Below are positions 10,149 to 21,912 of a stretch of DNA of 64,000 nt, in pieces (the first letter of the stretch is position 1; the number at the start of each line of letters is the position of its first letter). A program made the translations under genes and the position numbers. The DNA lies in the NCBI GenBank assembly GCA_016800925.1, contig JABCPU010000155.1:62001-126000 (forward strand). The letters run 5' to 3'. The DNA comes from Suillus spraguei (Eukaryota > Basidiomycota > Agaricomycetes > Boletales > Suillaceae). Under the pieces are notes generated by a model that did not search any database, had not been told where the DNA came from, and saw nothing but the letters and a program-made list of their open reading frames with translations.

Positions 10149-11300
10149 ATGAATCCGACGACCTCCATTATGTTTCCCACTGTCATCCACACGACCACTC
10201 CTGATTGCGAGCTTTCACAATTAATTCTACCTGACCTCATCAATGATTGCCACTATCCCTTGCGAAAGGGCCCTCACTGTTATGCGGTGTCCCGTGCATC
10301 TGATCAATGGCTTACTGACGTAGCACGACTTGTAGAACCCGAGATCAGAGGGTATATTGATATGGACGCAGGCGCATCCGCTGCTGTTTGCTACCCCGAT
10401 GCAGATGCTTTCCATCTCCGAGTCTGTTCTGACTTCCTCAACTGGTTGTTCATTATAGACGACTGGATGGAGTATGATGTCATCGATGTACAGAGAGCGG
10501 GAGAATCCTGTATTTTTGCATTCCGCGATCCCATCAATTTTGACACGGAACAGCTTGGTGCAAAGTGGTGTAAATCGTGCGACTATTTTCGCATCGCATA
10601 TATTCTTTCTAAAAGTTGTTATACGGTTAGATTTTTCAGCCGTTTTAGGGAAACTGCTGGCCCCGGCTGCACAGAGCGGTTCATCCATGGAAGTGAAATG
10701 TTCTTCGCTGCTGTGGCTAAGCAAGTGGATGACCGTGCCAAAGGAAATGTGTATAATATGGAATCTTACATCACCCTGAGGCGAGGTATAAGCGGGCTGA
10801 AGATCTGCTTCCCCCTCATCGAATTGATCTTCCCGACGAAGTTATGTCGCATCCAGTCGTAATGGATTTGGAGGTCGCGGCAAATGATCATGTTGCTTGG
10901 TCTAACGTAAGTCTGTTCTGTCATTGAACACTGGGGTGCTGCTGACATTACCGCCGACAGGATATTTTGTCATACAAGAAGGAGGTATCTCGTGGTGAGC
11001 ACACTGGCATAACATAGTTGCCGTGCTCATGCACGATCGAGGATTAGACCTGCAAGGTGCTATCAACTACCTGGCCAGATGTGCAAAGATGCCATCCAGC
11101 GCTTCGACTCCAATCGTGCTATCCTCCCCTCATGGGGCGAAGAGGTTGACAGGCAGGTAGTCATCTACATCGAAGGGCTGCAGAACTGGATGGTCGGCTC
11201 ACTTCACTGGCACTTTGATTCCCCCCGCTATTTTGGAAAGGATAGACATGCTGTCAAGCGGGACCGAATCGTCAAGCTACTTCCCAAAATGCCTTTGTAG
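10149..11300 (+). pseudogene. Sesquiterpene synthase relic
   Basis: The order of motifs matches class I basidiomycete sesquiterpene synthases, which cyclise farnesyl diphosphate. The N-terminus has LILPDLINDCHYPLRKGPHC. The aspartate-rich metal site reads FLNWLFIIDDWMEYD (10429-10473). After an intron of about 55 nt (near 10579-10632), FFSRFRETAGPGCTERFIHG leads to the AVAKQVDDRAKGN and ESYITLRRG helices. The second metal site NDILSYKKE spans an intron with donor at 10908. The C-terminus has GLQNWMVGSLHW and FGKDRHAVKRDRIVKLLPK. It is broken in at least two places: a small indel after PLIE near 10820 shifts the frame, and one base seems lost near 11010 before the conserved HN pair. The family is about 340 residues, so nearly the full length is still recognisable. 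Either break could be a sequence error, but two make a pseudogene more likely. KTI12 fragments flank it on both sides. Confidence 0.8.
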
Positions 11301-11659
11301 AGCCTATCTTTCACGCACTGCACAATTCTTACAACTAACTAGTAGGACACTAGTACATCATTCACATCTAGACCTGAAAGTTTTGCTTCGGCTGCAAAAC
11401 ATACGATGTTCTGCCTTCCTCGTTTTGTTCTTTGTGCTTTCGAGTTCTCATTTGGCTCCTTGCATGTAACACTTCTCATCCGTCTTTTGTATCACCACTG
11501 TATGTACATATAATAGTCTCGTATCCTTGTATGAATTAAAGTTGTGCCAGAACCGATTTGAAAATCAGTGTGCTATTTGCGGGATCAAGATAACAGATAT
11601 GATGAGATAATGAGAGTTAGCTTTGCTTACTTATATGGATACCTCAAAGTTGGAACTTG
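11301..11659. other. Terpene synthase 3' flank, no gene
   Basis: Nothing supported beyond the likely 3' UTR of the terpene synthase relic. An 'aattaaa' block at about 11535 could act as a poly(A) signal. Confidence 0.3.
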
Positions 11660-11744
11660 AAAGACCGATCAGGTACTGTCCAGCATAGGGCCCCGCGGCC
11701 CCCGCCCCACCGGACAATAAGCAATGATCAAAAAAAAAAAAAAA
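11660..11744 (+). mobile_element. 5'-truncated LINE tail with poly(A)
   Basis: A 'catagggccc...gccccaccggacaataa' block followed by a run of 15 A at 11730-11744 matches the 3' UTR of the full-length LINE, on the opposite strand. Only the last ~85 bp of the element is present. The left border is approximate. Confidence 0.6.
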
Positions 11745-12100
11745 GACTAGTATTCGAACTAGGCACGGGCGCATTTGGGTGCCAATATTACAAGGCCGGT
11801 TGTGACTGCGTCTGATATCCGTTGGGTGAGGGGTATGAAAAATAGGGGGCATGCGAATCACGGACGAGGTTCTTCGAAAGGTTGGATGAGGACGTTGAAG
11901 CTGTTAGAAGTTGAGAATTTGGGACAGAGTAGAGGAAGACGCACGTTTCGTGTTTATATCCCTCATAATTTGTTCGTTCACATTCTATTTTCAATATTTA
12001 TCAGGCGTAGCGAGGATATATACCTACCTTTCCCTGTTGTGTCAGATGTGCAAGTGAGATATCGAGCCTTGTTACTAGTCCACAGCAAACCAACCCTTAC

Positions 12101-12307
12101 GCCTGCCTCTCGTGTCTTGCAATACAACTGGTATCTAAACTCCTTGATACAGTTCATCCCATCTACAATGAGGATCGTATCACTGGCAATAGTGGTTAAG
12201 AGAGTGGCATGGACGGTTTTATCTTGAAGGGTGTCTGAATTGTTGGGTGTCAGTCTACTGGGTACGAAAGAAAGAAGAGATAGAGATAAGACACGGTCCA
12301 CATCCAA
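12101..12307 (-). pseudogene. KTI12: KTI12-like exon fragment, copy 2
   Basis: Paralogue of 9037-9252. It reads SDTILIVDGMNCIKEFRYQL then YCKTREAG, ending at a GT donor (gtaagg) at 12100. The Gln codon is intact here, but Tyr of the NYIKG motif is Cys. As in copy 1, no P-loop exon is seen and the frame runs on only as intron sequence, so it is a fragment. Its left flank (11812-12100) matches 8744-9036 without the LINE. Confidence 0.65.
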
Positions 12308-12339
12308 ATCATCGTCTGAGATGTACCAGGGCGATGAAA

Positions 12340-12790
12340 CTTACTACTAAGACGAATGAACGACCAAGCGACTGGTGATTTATCAAATGAATGAACGCAG
12401 GATGATCATGAAGTTCCAGAGAGGGCTATGATTCCAGGTATCGATGGTGGAAAGTTGTCTATTATGGAGGGAAGGCTTAAATATGGAAGCACTAATTTGA
12501 TGATAGAATAGATATCGGGCTAGAGAAAGCTTCGACTGGGCAAATTAGAATTGCTGATAATTATAACTCACTGGTGCTTAGATGTGTTTTCTCCATCTTG
12601 GTCATAGATAATGAAGTGCGTGGACTTGTGGCTCGATTGTTTCAAGAATGAGAATGACAAGGAGATGGTGAGATGTCATGTGACTTGTTTGCATTTGGCT
12701 TAAATTTATTCTGTAATGCACGAAACTTAGCAAAGCGCAGGTCTATCACTAGCATTCTGTCAACAAGAGGGACAAGTCAGTGGTATCAAC
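12340..12790. repeat. Dispersed repeat module (copies near 36125, 44155, 54720, 50400)
   Basis: Blocks such as 'gaccaagcgactggtgat' and 'gatgatcatgaag' recur in order at 36140-36230, 44160-44215 and 54715-54780. The right end, with 'gacttgtttgcatttg', recurs at 50395. No conserved ORF is seen. Confidence 0.55.
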
Positions 12791-14923
12791 TCTGAAGACT
12801 CTCACCAACTGACATATGTTTAACTAATCTTCCTAGACAGCTATGATCCTCCACCGGCTTTTCACTCTAACTGATCTCCTCGGACATCACTGTTCTTGGA
12901 TACATGGGTGGTGTCTCCTTGCCCCGTGTACAAAACAAGGCGACAACAACAAAATTGTAAGTCATCCTGAAAATGTCTCAAGATTCCTGCACTCTCAATG
13001 CTGATGGCACCCTCAAGGATGCTTCTGATATTGTGTTCTACAATGATCCTGATGATAATACACCATTACCCCAGGTCCCATCAACTGGATCCACAAGAAA
13101 TGCATTCTCCGTTCTACTCAAGGCTGGACACTCCCCTGCGACTGTCACTGCTGGTTCTCGGCGCTCTGGCCACCCTTCAAAACCCTCAGCTCGCATTTGT
13201 GATGTCGACAATGCCTGTGGGCTGTTGTCATCCTCTGGCACAAGAAAGTGTGCACTATCAAGCGCTATGGACCGTTCAGCACCCGTCAAAAAAGTCTCTA
13301 CACGAATCTTATCCCCTCTTGACTCTGACAATGAAGATATTGATATCCCTTCTTCTGCTCCTGATCTGGTAGAGTTGTCTTCTGATGAGCTGATCCCGCA
13401 ACTAGATGATGACGAAGAGGCTGACAATGCCATGTCTGATAATGGAGGCGTCACTCAAACCGTACGTACCTCTCTTGACCATTGTCTTCCTTTGCTGACA
13501 CTTGCATTTGCCATTTAGGTTCCAAAAAGCGAACGTACAGCAGATGTTCAGACTGTATTCACTTGTATTCCTGATGTATGGGTATGTACCCTGTGCAAGT
13601 AAGTCATTTGTATTGTTTTTGATCTTTTTTTAATTTTGTGTAAGGGCTGCTAGTGAACCAACACATAAGCATACATTTCGTGGAGGCACTTCGACATTGC
13701 AAACACACATAGTTTGCTACAAACAGACCCACTTCCAAGTGTACAAGCAGCGCTGTGATGCTGCATGCATTACAATGCACTCCCATGCAATTCCACCTGA
13801 TGAAGACCTCACTGCAATGCAACAAACCCTTGACACCATCCTTGTTCCAAAATGTCCTGTATTTACAAAGGAAGGGCTACTGGAATACATAATGGAACTC
13901 ATTGTAACAGAAGATGAGGTGCATTTTTTATTTTGCTATTTGTGTTGAGGTTTATTCACTTCATGACAGGCGCTCCAGTTAATTGATAAGCCAGCTTTTT
14001 GACGTCTACTGTTGTACACTCATCCATCTCTCTCAGAGAAAGATGTCCCACATCGCACCAAATTAACTGATATGATCAAGTCTCGAGCAGCAACTGTAGT
14101 TGAAAGAATCAAGGAGCGTCTAGCTGTATGTTTTTCCTGCTCATATCATTACCCATCCTTAACTCAGTTTTGATAGCATGTTGATAGTGCTATTTCTATG
14201 ACATTTGACTCATGGACATCTATCATTGGCGAATCTTTTTTTTCTGTTAGCTGCATTATACCTGGAACCCTCCTGATAAGCCACAGCAATGGGAATTGAA
14301 GTGTGAGCAGCTTGACTTCAGTTGTGTTGAAGGCAACCACAGTGGCCAGAACATTGGTCGCATACTTGTTGAGACAATAGACAGGTATGATATTCGCAAG
14401 AAGGTGCGTTTTTTCAAGTTTCACTTTAGCAACCGATTGACTTAACATGTACATACTACAGGTGGGATGGATGACATCTGATAATGCCTTGAATAATGAT
14501 GCGTCATGAGGGAAGTAGCAAAGGACATTGATGAGGACAGTAACTATTGGCTTCCGGGTCCTCGTCGCATCCAATGTCAAGAACACATACTTAATCTCGC
14601 TGTGCGGCACTTTGTTGATGCAGTTGCACCTACCCCTCAAGCAACATTACTGAAAAAGATCCGCCATGCCATTGATAATGGTGATGATGCTGACATTGAC
14701 AGCTTGACTGAACAGCTGGCTGTATTGGAACATGATCCTGAAGCTATAACTGAGGATGGTTTTGATGTTGCAGATGCGGTTGGAAAAGCGCTTGCTCTCA
14801 TTGAACAGGTGAAGTCCTCCTTTGTGCCTTTGAATTTTTTTTCTGATGTAAAAATCAGATTCAGAAATCACCACAAGCCAGGGTGTTCTTCACAAAGTGT
14901 TGTGAGGAAGAGAACATTCCTGT

Positions 14924-15877
14924 TGTAACGAACATATTGGCGCTGGCCTTAAAACCCTATCTTTTGACACTCGTCTCACGTCTATAGGAGTTACCCATGG
15001 CCGTCTTACCCCTTTAGCATTGCCGGCAGCATCCCATGTGTACTGCACACCATACTGACTGCCACACCACGTTCCACATACCGATGTCCTCCCATGTCCT
15101 TGCCATGTCCACATAGCTCCATTTGGTGCATTGTTTGTTTTATGTTTGTTATCACTGATTCCACGGCAAGTCTTATTACGTGTTGCCTCGTGCCGCAGCG
15201 CCTCGCACTATGTTTACATATGGCAGTTACTACACTCAAGCACTACTGATCTTGCCTAGAGTATTCCAAATACATATGATTTAGGATATAAGCACCGCAT
15301 ACCCCACACAATACAGTACCTGATTTTACCCCATTGCACGTACTATAGGTCAGGATTATTGTCTAGCTCTGGATCTACCCAGTAGTAGACTTAGTCTTTA
15401 AAGTTTCCTTATCACTCGTTAATCAATCATGCTCATTCTCTGTTACTGCTGGCATACGCTGGACTTTTGATTGTTATTTTGACTGAACTTCTCACGCACC
15501 GCTACTTTACCACTGAAAGTACCATGGCCTTCTTTACTGTTTCTCTGCACCGTTCGCAACCTTACTGCTACCGCTGATATCACTGCTTGTCATCACTCAC
15601 TCAACGCAACTGTTACTGACTTTATCTCAACCACGGTAGCACCACTACATACAACGCTAGTCCCGGCAGCATCACCGCTGACCGTGGCAACTTACTGCTG
15701 ACTACGACACTACATTCGCACATAGGTGTAACTTGAACTTGACCATACTAACAGGCATCCCCCTTTAGGGTCGAACGCTCTTGTTTCACAAGTGAAGCAG
15801 ACTAGAGGGAGTGCAAGATTCACATACTAATTTAGGAGGTAGTTTATCTACAGCCCAGGTTAGGTTGTATCTTTACA
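14924..15877 (+). mobile_element. Solo LTR-like element (~954 bp, TGTAAC...TTACA), in hAT gene
   Basis: It starts TGTAACGAACATATTGG and ends GTTGTATCTTTACA. A TATA-like 'ggatataagcacc' lies near the middle. Copies of similar length lie at 24515, 26988, 27954 (partial) and 33762. It splits the hAT transposase after EENIPV. I could not find an exact target-site duplication, so a deletion at the site is possible. Confidence 0.75.
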
Positions 15878-16439
15878 CCATTTGTGAGATTTTGGCCTGG
15901 GTGAGAATGCGCTGGGCATCATTGTTCAAGTGCCTTGAACGGTTATTGTCTCTTCGCATGGTAAGTGAGACATATAACCAGATGTTTAAGTATCTAACAT
16001 CTTTATTTTTTTCAGGCTGTCAACCGGTTCACTCTCCTTGCTGATGAGAGTCCTGAAGTCCCGATGTTATGCAACAAGTCATACAGTGACTTCAAACTTG
16101 ATTGAGCTGACTGGAAAAAAATATGCTTAGTGTGCGACATCCTCAAAGTAGTTATTATCTTATTCATTCGTCCATTGGTTTACTTACTGATGATTATAGG
16201 AGCCTGCCACTGCACAACAATCTTTCTCTTTGGCCACACAACCAACAGCCTGGCAGACCATACCTACACTAGAGTGTCTTGCTGACACATGGCAGACAAT
16301 GGTGAATAATACAGAGTACGCACTGGTCGCCGACGCTATTCAGAAAGGCCTCCAGAATGTTGAGAAGTACTATGAGAAAGCAAGTGACTCAGATATCTAC
16401 TTCATCTGTCTGGGTAAGTATTTTCTCCTTGAGTTCATT

Positions 16440-16830
16440 TCAGTCTGTTTCTGATGTAGCTACAGTTCTTGACCCTAACTACAAGTTGGCATACTGTAGA
16501 GTTACGATCATAACTTTGCATCCTTTTGGGTGTGACCATGTCACCCTTAGCTTCGCAGCTTCATAGGCTCTTGTGACATGTGACCTATCTAAGTTAGCTT
16601 TGTCCTCAACTGATTCTATCCTATATTTTGTGAGCTTTGACAACTTTTTGACAAGCAAGTCATGGAGGCTCATTATATGCAATAGGCTGCAGAGAACTGT
16701 GTTGAAAAGAGAAACAGCAATTCTATGTTTTTTTTTTTCTATTTTACCATATGTCACAAAATAGCTTCGTGACCCTAAATTTGGTGTGACTGTCACTTCA
16801 AATAGCTTCGATTGCCAGGGGGTGGGATGT
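16440..16830. repeat. Non-coding insertion-like stretch within hAT gene
   Basis: Between the DPNYKLAYCR motif and the following hAT block lies about 300 bp without hAT homology that I can read. It holds related blocks near both ends ('cttagcttcgcagcttcat' and 'aaatagcttcg'), as a small MITE might. The call is tentative. Confidence 0.3.
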
Positions 16831-16969
16831 GTGACGAAGTTGTGAAAGCCGATGGAGTGATGCAAAGGTTGCGAGTGGAAGAGCTCGTCTTCAAGCTGTG
16901 GTAAGTGTTACTTGACTGAAGTATTGCGCTGGTTAATAGGTACATATATAGTTCAATAAGTACTATGCA

Positions 16970-17225
16970 CATCAGGAAATTCCACATTCCATGAAGGTGC
17001 CCTTGTGCGGACTTATTTACACTAACTGCCTTGGTGAATGGAATCTATTGCCAATTCCATTGATGAATTCAGAAAAAAATAAGTGATATTTAATAACTGT
17101 TTATTCTATTCACCATAAAAAGATAATGTTGTGCAGGTGAATGATTGGAAAGCACCAAACAAATTTTAGAATGTAAGTGAGTTAAGCTGTGATTATTACC
17201 ATTTAAGGTAGTGTGTTTCCTGATG
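16970..17225 (-). mobile_element. MITE copy 4 (CATCAGG family), decayed, in hAT gene
   Basis: The ends CATCAGGAAATTCCACATTCC and TTTCCTGATG and the interior 'ggacttatttacact' match the MITE at 40384 in the same orientation, with many substitutions and indels. It is clearly older than the copies in the LINE. Confidence 0.7.
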
Positions 17226-17439
17226 TGCCTTCTCTAGCGGGGGGATAACATCGACCATGCGCCGCAATGCACTTGCACCATCTACATTCTCTGCATTACA
17301 ATTAATGAAGGCAGCTTACTGGAATGGACATGTTTCAGCAGCTACAGAGGCAGAGGAGTATGCAGCTATGTTGTTAGACTAGCTACTCAAGTTGTAGACT
17401 ACATAGTACTTTGTCATTTTTTTTGTGTGCCCTACTGAA

Positions 17440-17573
17440 AATTTTTGGGTTCGGTTCGAGTTCGGACCGGAAAAAAACTGAACCGGACCATAGAGAACCG
17501 TTTTCTATGGTCCGGTTCTTGGTTCTCATCCAGGACCCTTTGAACCAGACTGAACCGGACCGCGGCAGCACTA
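17440..17573. repeat. Palindromic subterminal region and likely hAT 3' end
   Basis: A near-perfect hairpin (17481-17517) pairs AACCGGACCATAGAGAA with its complement. Further 'ggttcggttcg' and 'gaaccggacc' motifs surround it. The stretch ends 'gcggcagcacta', which resembles hAT terminal repeats. The matching left terminus was not found. Confidence 0.45.
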
Positions 17574-17576
17574 ATA

Positions 17577-17747
17577 AGAATATTCCTGCACCGTATATCT
17601 GACCTTCTTATCGCTCTCCAAGCCCTTGAAATCTCCAAAGATCGATAAACACTTCCTGTGGGCTTTGACGTTGACGTTTAGGTGTTTGATAGTGAGAAGC
17701 TTGACTTTTGCAGCCACTGTCTTGGCTTCAGAGGTTTCGTGTAGGTC
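17577..17747 (-). pseudogene. Unrecognised exon, duplicated at 56002-56196
   Basis: Read from 17747 downwards after an AG acceptor, it gives DLHETSEAKTVAAKVKLL then HLNVNVKAHRKCLSIF, staying open for about 57 codons to the hAT terminus region. The copy at 56002-56196 keeps the same frame and acceptor but differs at about eight residues. The function is unknown. Confidence 0.4.
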
Positions 17748-17849
17748 CTGTGTTGGCTCAGGTCAGTGCCATGGGACGTTAAATACTTGAAAGTTGTGAT
17801 ATATGATCATCCATTAGGAGTGTCTATGCTGATTAGTGTACACAAGTAT

Positions 17850-18480
17850 GCACATCCGTATCTAGTTCAGTGCTTTCCCTGATAATCAGATTCAGCAAGA
17901 CATAATTGCGAGGATGCAGATCAACCGCATAATTTGCAGTCGCATACGCACGACCCTACGATCGCGCGACTCGATACCTTGACATTAATAAAGTTTGACA
18001 GGTACAGTTGAGGCCTTCTAACTTAAGTTCAGATTCTCCAGTCCTTGCTCAGCACACCTCATCTTGGCCTCTTGCTATACCTGGTCATGGTAGAGGCATA
18101 CAGTCGCGCCGTGAGTCCACACAATTCATTCTCCGTGGCCCAGATGGACGAAAATCCATCCAGGTACCGGTGACTTTTCACCACATCTGGGCTTCACGGT
18201 TCCCATCTTCATCGCTTGCTCAGACAGCGGAACTCTGCAAATGAGTAGAATCAGGTTTCTGGGCACTTATGCTATGTTTTTTGTATTTCAATTTCTGGAA
18301 CCAATGACTGGATTCGCTGATAGAAGTTCTGGATACATTCAGCTTGATTTTAACACTAATACAAAAAGAAATGAGATTGTCTACATAAACCACGTCTTAA
18401 ATATACGCTAAAACACTACAATCATAACTTGCATAAATACTATGATGGCCCCCCGACAAATTATCTCTTCCTTGTAGAAC
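17850..18480 (-). repeat. 3' flank module of DUF6533 unit (inverted)
   Basis: It is the reverse complement of the stretches that follow the other DUF6533 genes (43490-43700, 59820-60120, 63290-63860). Shared blocks are 'gaaccaatgactggattcg', 'cagacagcggaactctgca' and 'ctgattatcagggaaagcac'. The duplicated unit therefore extends at least 600 bp past the stop codon. Confidence 0.7.
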
Positions 18481-18485
18481 ACCAG

Positions 18486-20189
18486 CTACACTGTACTGCT
18501 AGTTGAAACATGTACACGCTCCTGCAGGACAATGGAATTCATGCCAGCTTCTGCGTTAGAGTTGACCACAAGTTTTGCGTGATATTCTCGAACACTAAGG
18601 ATGAGGCGTGGTCCCAGCACAAACATCTGCACGCCCGATAAGATTTGAAGAGCCCCATTGAGGATCTGACTTCCAATAGAAACTGAATTCTACAGCAATG
18701 ATCAACAATGGTTACAAGCAGATGTCAGCAACAGACGGACGCACCACAAACGGTGGAGAGCAAATGATAAGCTGCGTGCAAGAGACGCAGGCAAAGCTAG
18801 CACATGCGAAGCTTGAGCAAAAAAGAAAGCCGGATTCATATTACAAGCTTACCTTGCAAAATAAAGCACGTGAGATTTCATCAGTACTCTGAAACAGTCT
18901 CCGATGGTCGATCCTGTCGATGTACCATATCGTCGCAGGTCACGGAAGTGTTTCACAGCAATAAAGACTGAAAGACACAATGCGATGACCTCCCATACAG
19001 TTTTGAGTGTCCACACCATTGAGCCCAGAAGCCCGGAGTCCCCCTCCGATTGATAACTGCACATATGTGCACCATAGAGTATCAGTTCCTCTAGTGTTTG
19101 TCTAATGAGCTGTGTCCTTCAAGTGAACAAGTGAAACTTACCCCCTACAATATACATATTTACTATTACTGTGATTGTTCCATAGGCGATGTTTATAGCC
19201 AGGAAGATGATAGCCAGAGAGATAAGCATGATTCTAGATTCCTGATGCATGGCATGCAACCGAGCAATCATAATGACTTGCATCATGTGGCAGTCGAGTC
19301 AATATCACTGAGGCATTGCAGCTGGGTAACTCACCGCCCAACATGGTAAATACGACCACACTTATCCAGCTTACAATATAGTTCATGGTAGTGCCTGAAA
19401 CACCCAATTAGTGATCACCCTCGTACTAGGACCAAACACTCGACTCACACCTATCGAGTAATTATATTGAGGCAAGTTCAATGGTCAAATCTCACTCACC
19501 CCTACATGTGAATGTGTTCATTGGACAGGGATAAGATAGTGGCAGAATACTCACTGCATCTGTAAGCAAGACCAATGGTACATTTGCTGCGTGCCGCTGG
19601 TCAGAAAAATGAAAGACAGCGCATACGAGACATACGCAGAATATTGATACTGATAACAAGAGAGTTATTAGTAAAGCACCAATTTACTGGCTTCAGACAT
19701 ACAAACTATATGGTATTCCAATATAGCGTATCTGGAATATCTTGGAGTCAGCACAACTTGCCAATAATGCTATAGTATAACATGAGGTACATACTGCCAG
19801 GTACAACACAGTCATGAGAGACCAGCGTTGCCTCTATCACGAATCCATTCTATTATGTTGTTTTTCGTCTGATATGGGACTCTCACTCACCCAGATCAGT
19901 TCAATCTGTAACACAATTCTTAGCAGGCTGGCTACTCCGGCTATAGCACTGACCTACCTCTTCTCCGAGTGTCAGTACTGGAATAATAATGAGAATATCA
20001 GCAATTTTCGAACGCTTGTTCTGCTCACCCAAATCGTATACCACTACAGCAGCAGCAGCAACTGCAAAACCGCAAGCCGATGTCAGAGCGCGACATCATC
20101 AACTGACATGACGAACCTGCACAATAGCTGAAAAGCATATTCGAACTGATCGTCGGCCACCAACTGGGATCATTTGAGACTATGGTCAT
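18486..20189 (-). CDS. DUF6533-type integral membrane protein (inverted copy, reads intact)
   Basis: About 13 exons from ATG at 20189 to TAG at 18486-18488, about 330 residues with up to seven hydrophobic segments. The DUF6533 signature is spread over tiny exons: VVVYDL / VLTLGEE / IELIW. Then come RQRWSLMTVLYLA, IRYIGIPYS, IARLHAMHQESRIMLI, WEVIALCLSVFIAVKHFRDL, TGSTIGDCFRVLMKSHVLYF and VQMFVLGPRLILSVREYHAK. It ends in QERVHVSTSSTV. With the intron after LYLA using GTATGT, no in-frame stop is met. The biochemical role of DUF6533 proteins is not known to me beyond membrane location. It is the only copy on this strand; the other six lie 21 to 43 kb to the right. Confidence 0.75.
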
Positions 20190-20235
20190 ATTCGAGGGAT
20201 GGGTGGCGGCCTGTGAGTGAGTGGGGAGTGTTGAG

Positions 20236-20269
20236 GGTATAACAATCTAGCGTTCGTGCTAGATATACT
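20236..20269 (-). promoter_or_regulatory. Dyad-symmetric element upstream of inverted DUF6533 gene
   Basis: On the coding strand it reads GGTATATCTAGC, six bases, GCTAGATTG, TATACC. The inner arms CTAGC/GCTAG are perfect. It lies 47 bp before the ATG and matches the element at 57787-57820. Confidence 0.5.
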
Positions 20270-20459
20270 ACAGTTCAGCGCTTCTATCTCCAAAATCGGC
20301 ATGGTGGAAATGGTCATTTGATCCTGCGTCAAGACCTTTGACTGGGCAAAATAAGTATTGCGGTACGACGCCAAGCAAAAGGAGGAAGCTCTCGATTGAA
20401 TCAAAGTAGATCTTGATTTGCAGACCAGTATTAAGCATGCGGCTACTTGTACATCAGAC

Positions 20460-21120
20460 GTTGGTGATGTCGGAAACCTATTCCCAATATTATGTTCGGT
20501 GTTCTTGCTGCAAGCTTGCACAAATCGAGGAGTTCCGTGCTATGAAACAATGTAGTCACATCAGTCTAACACAGGTCGAAATATGATGTGATCAAAACAA
20601 ACATGTGCACTCTCTTTAGCCGAGCTCAAGGCGTAACAGTTCTTTCGTATGAAATAAGGCATCGGAAAACTGGTGAGAAGAAGATATCGTCATATATCGT
20701 AATATATAGGAAAGGTTTTTGTCACATTGGAATATAAAGCAATAGATGACTATGTAAGTGCACCGCAATCAGCATAATCGCCAGCAATAACTCACTGGTT
20801 TACTGATGAAGGGGCATTCTGCGGCACAGAAGAACGCTGTTGTCGGACCTTCATCATACTCAGCAGTTTTATGGGCAGGCTACGCACCATATTTTGATGA
20901 GTTCACCTCACACATGCATAGTCAAAATCCAAGGTCCAAACCATCTCATAGCCCTGTTGTTCTCCCCATTCCTCGTCCAGAACGTGGAATGCATAGTGAT
21001 GTCGGCTGCTTATTTCCAATGCCATGTTTGGTGTTCTTGCTACAAGCTTGTATAAATCGAGGAGTTCTGTATGCAACAATGTGGTCATCGATCTAACATA
21101 GGTCGAAACATGAAACAAGC
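20460..21120 (-). repeat. Two tandem copies of the DUF6533 upstream leader
   Basis: The blocks 'ggtgttcttgctgcaagctt' at about 20500 and 'ggtgttcttgctacaagctt' at about 21029, each followed by 'ataaatcgaggagtt'-like sequence, repeat the distal leader seen before copies C, E and F. The part at 20820-20990 matches the block at 60280-60440 in reverse complement. Confidence 0.6.
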
Positions 21121-21294
21121 ATGTGCACCATCAGTAAACCGGTGAAACTAAAGGCATGAGGCCTGGTCAACTCTAAAATGTCGTTGTCAATTTGAATGTC
21201 GACTTGACCTTACAGCTCGTAAATTACTTACGCGTGCCCTAAGCCTTTCCTGATTTGGCCACCGCCACTTCAGTGCATGGGAAATGTTCTATGC

Positions 21295-21876
21295 TCAATT
21301 CTCAGGCGTGCTCACACCTGAGACACAGCCAACTAAGCAGTGTTCTGCCGGTCGGTGACTCAGAGTCACGGTCATTGACTGCGATTCGTGGGAAAGTACG
21401 CGAAGTTCACCGTCTGACATTTGCTCTTGATTTTGAGCAGTTCTCTGCACCTGATGATGGGGGTTAGTGGTACTCAAAGTAACTTTTGAAACTCGCTTAA
21501 CATCTCTTGAAACTCGCTTAAGTGCTTCAAACTCCCAGCTAGAGTATGACAGGACTCGCTTAAGACTAACAGAAATAAGGTTGAAACATGTTCGGCGCAC
21601 ATCGGCATGAAGTCGGACCTTCAAACACTTAGAATTTTCAAGGCGTACATTATGAGGAGGGCTCAGCACTGTAGTTACGGTGACTTCTAAAGGAACTATC
21701 TCGAAGCGTTTTGGACGTCTATGAGATAATAAAACTGCCCTGACGAGGGATGATGACTGAGATAATTCTAATTCACCATCATTAGCAGATTCAATATGAT
21801 TGACTTTACCACTAAGTATACTTGAAGTTTCTAGAAACACAGAAGGAAACCAGCAGTTACTAAAAAACGAGGACAA
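21295..21876 (-). other. Unrecognised 193-codon open frame
   Basis: The frame is open from ATG 21876 to 21295, rich in Ser, Val and Arg, with no motif I recognise. It lies beside a retropepsin-like relic on the same strand, so it may be part of a decayed retroelement. It is more likely not a gene. Confidence 0.25.
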
Positions 21877-21912
21877 TGAGACACTGTCACCACCTTAAAG
21901 GCCAGACATGAA

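Larger units (their letters stand above)
12973..17380 (+). pseudogene. hAT-superfamily transposase gene (degenerate, multi-exon)
   Basis: The first exon from ATG 12973 encodes an acidic N-terminus. A BED-type zinc finger follows (VCTLCK, then TLQTHIVCYKQ, 13575-13735), split by a short intron. Next are an hAT core start (PSLSEKDVPHRTKLTDMI), the DTWTS-like motif MTFDSWTS (14195), WELKCEQLDF and EGNHSGQNIGRILVETIDRY (14290-14385), VGWMTSDNALNND, a QCQEHILNLAVRHF block (14575) and the C-terminal dimerisation part (RFTLLADESPEVP, DPNYKLAYCR, 17240 onward). Damage: TGA at 14000-14002 and 16103-16105, a frame break near 14505, an LTR-like element at 14924-15877, and a MITE at 16970-17225. Several introns (13460-13518, 13603-13650 and others) are typical in size. 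The catalytic triad could not be checked in full because of the breaks. Confidence 0.85.

Noticed and set aside
10227..10724. 165-codon minus-strand ORF
   Set aside because: It is the shadow of the terpene synthase exon on the other strand.
19780..19800. TGA stop in the inverted DUF6533 gene
   Set aside because: It arises only if the intron is cut one codon later; with the GTATGT donor, which restores the family motif IRYIGIPYS, there is no stop.
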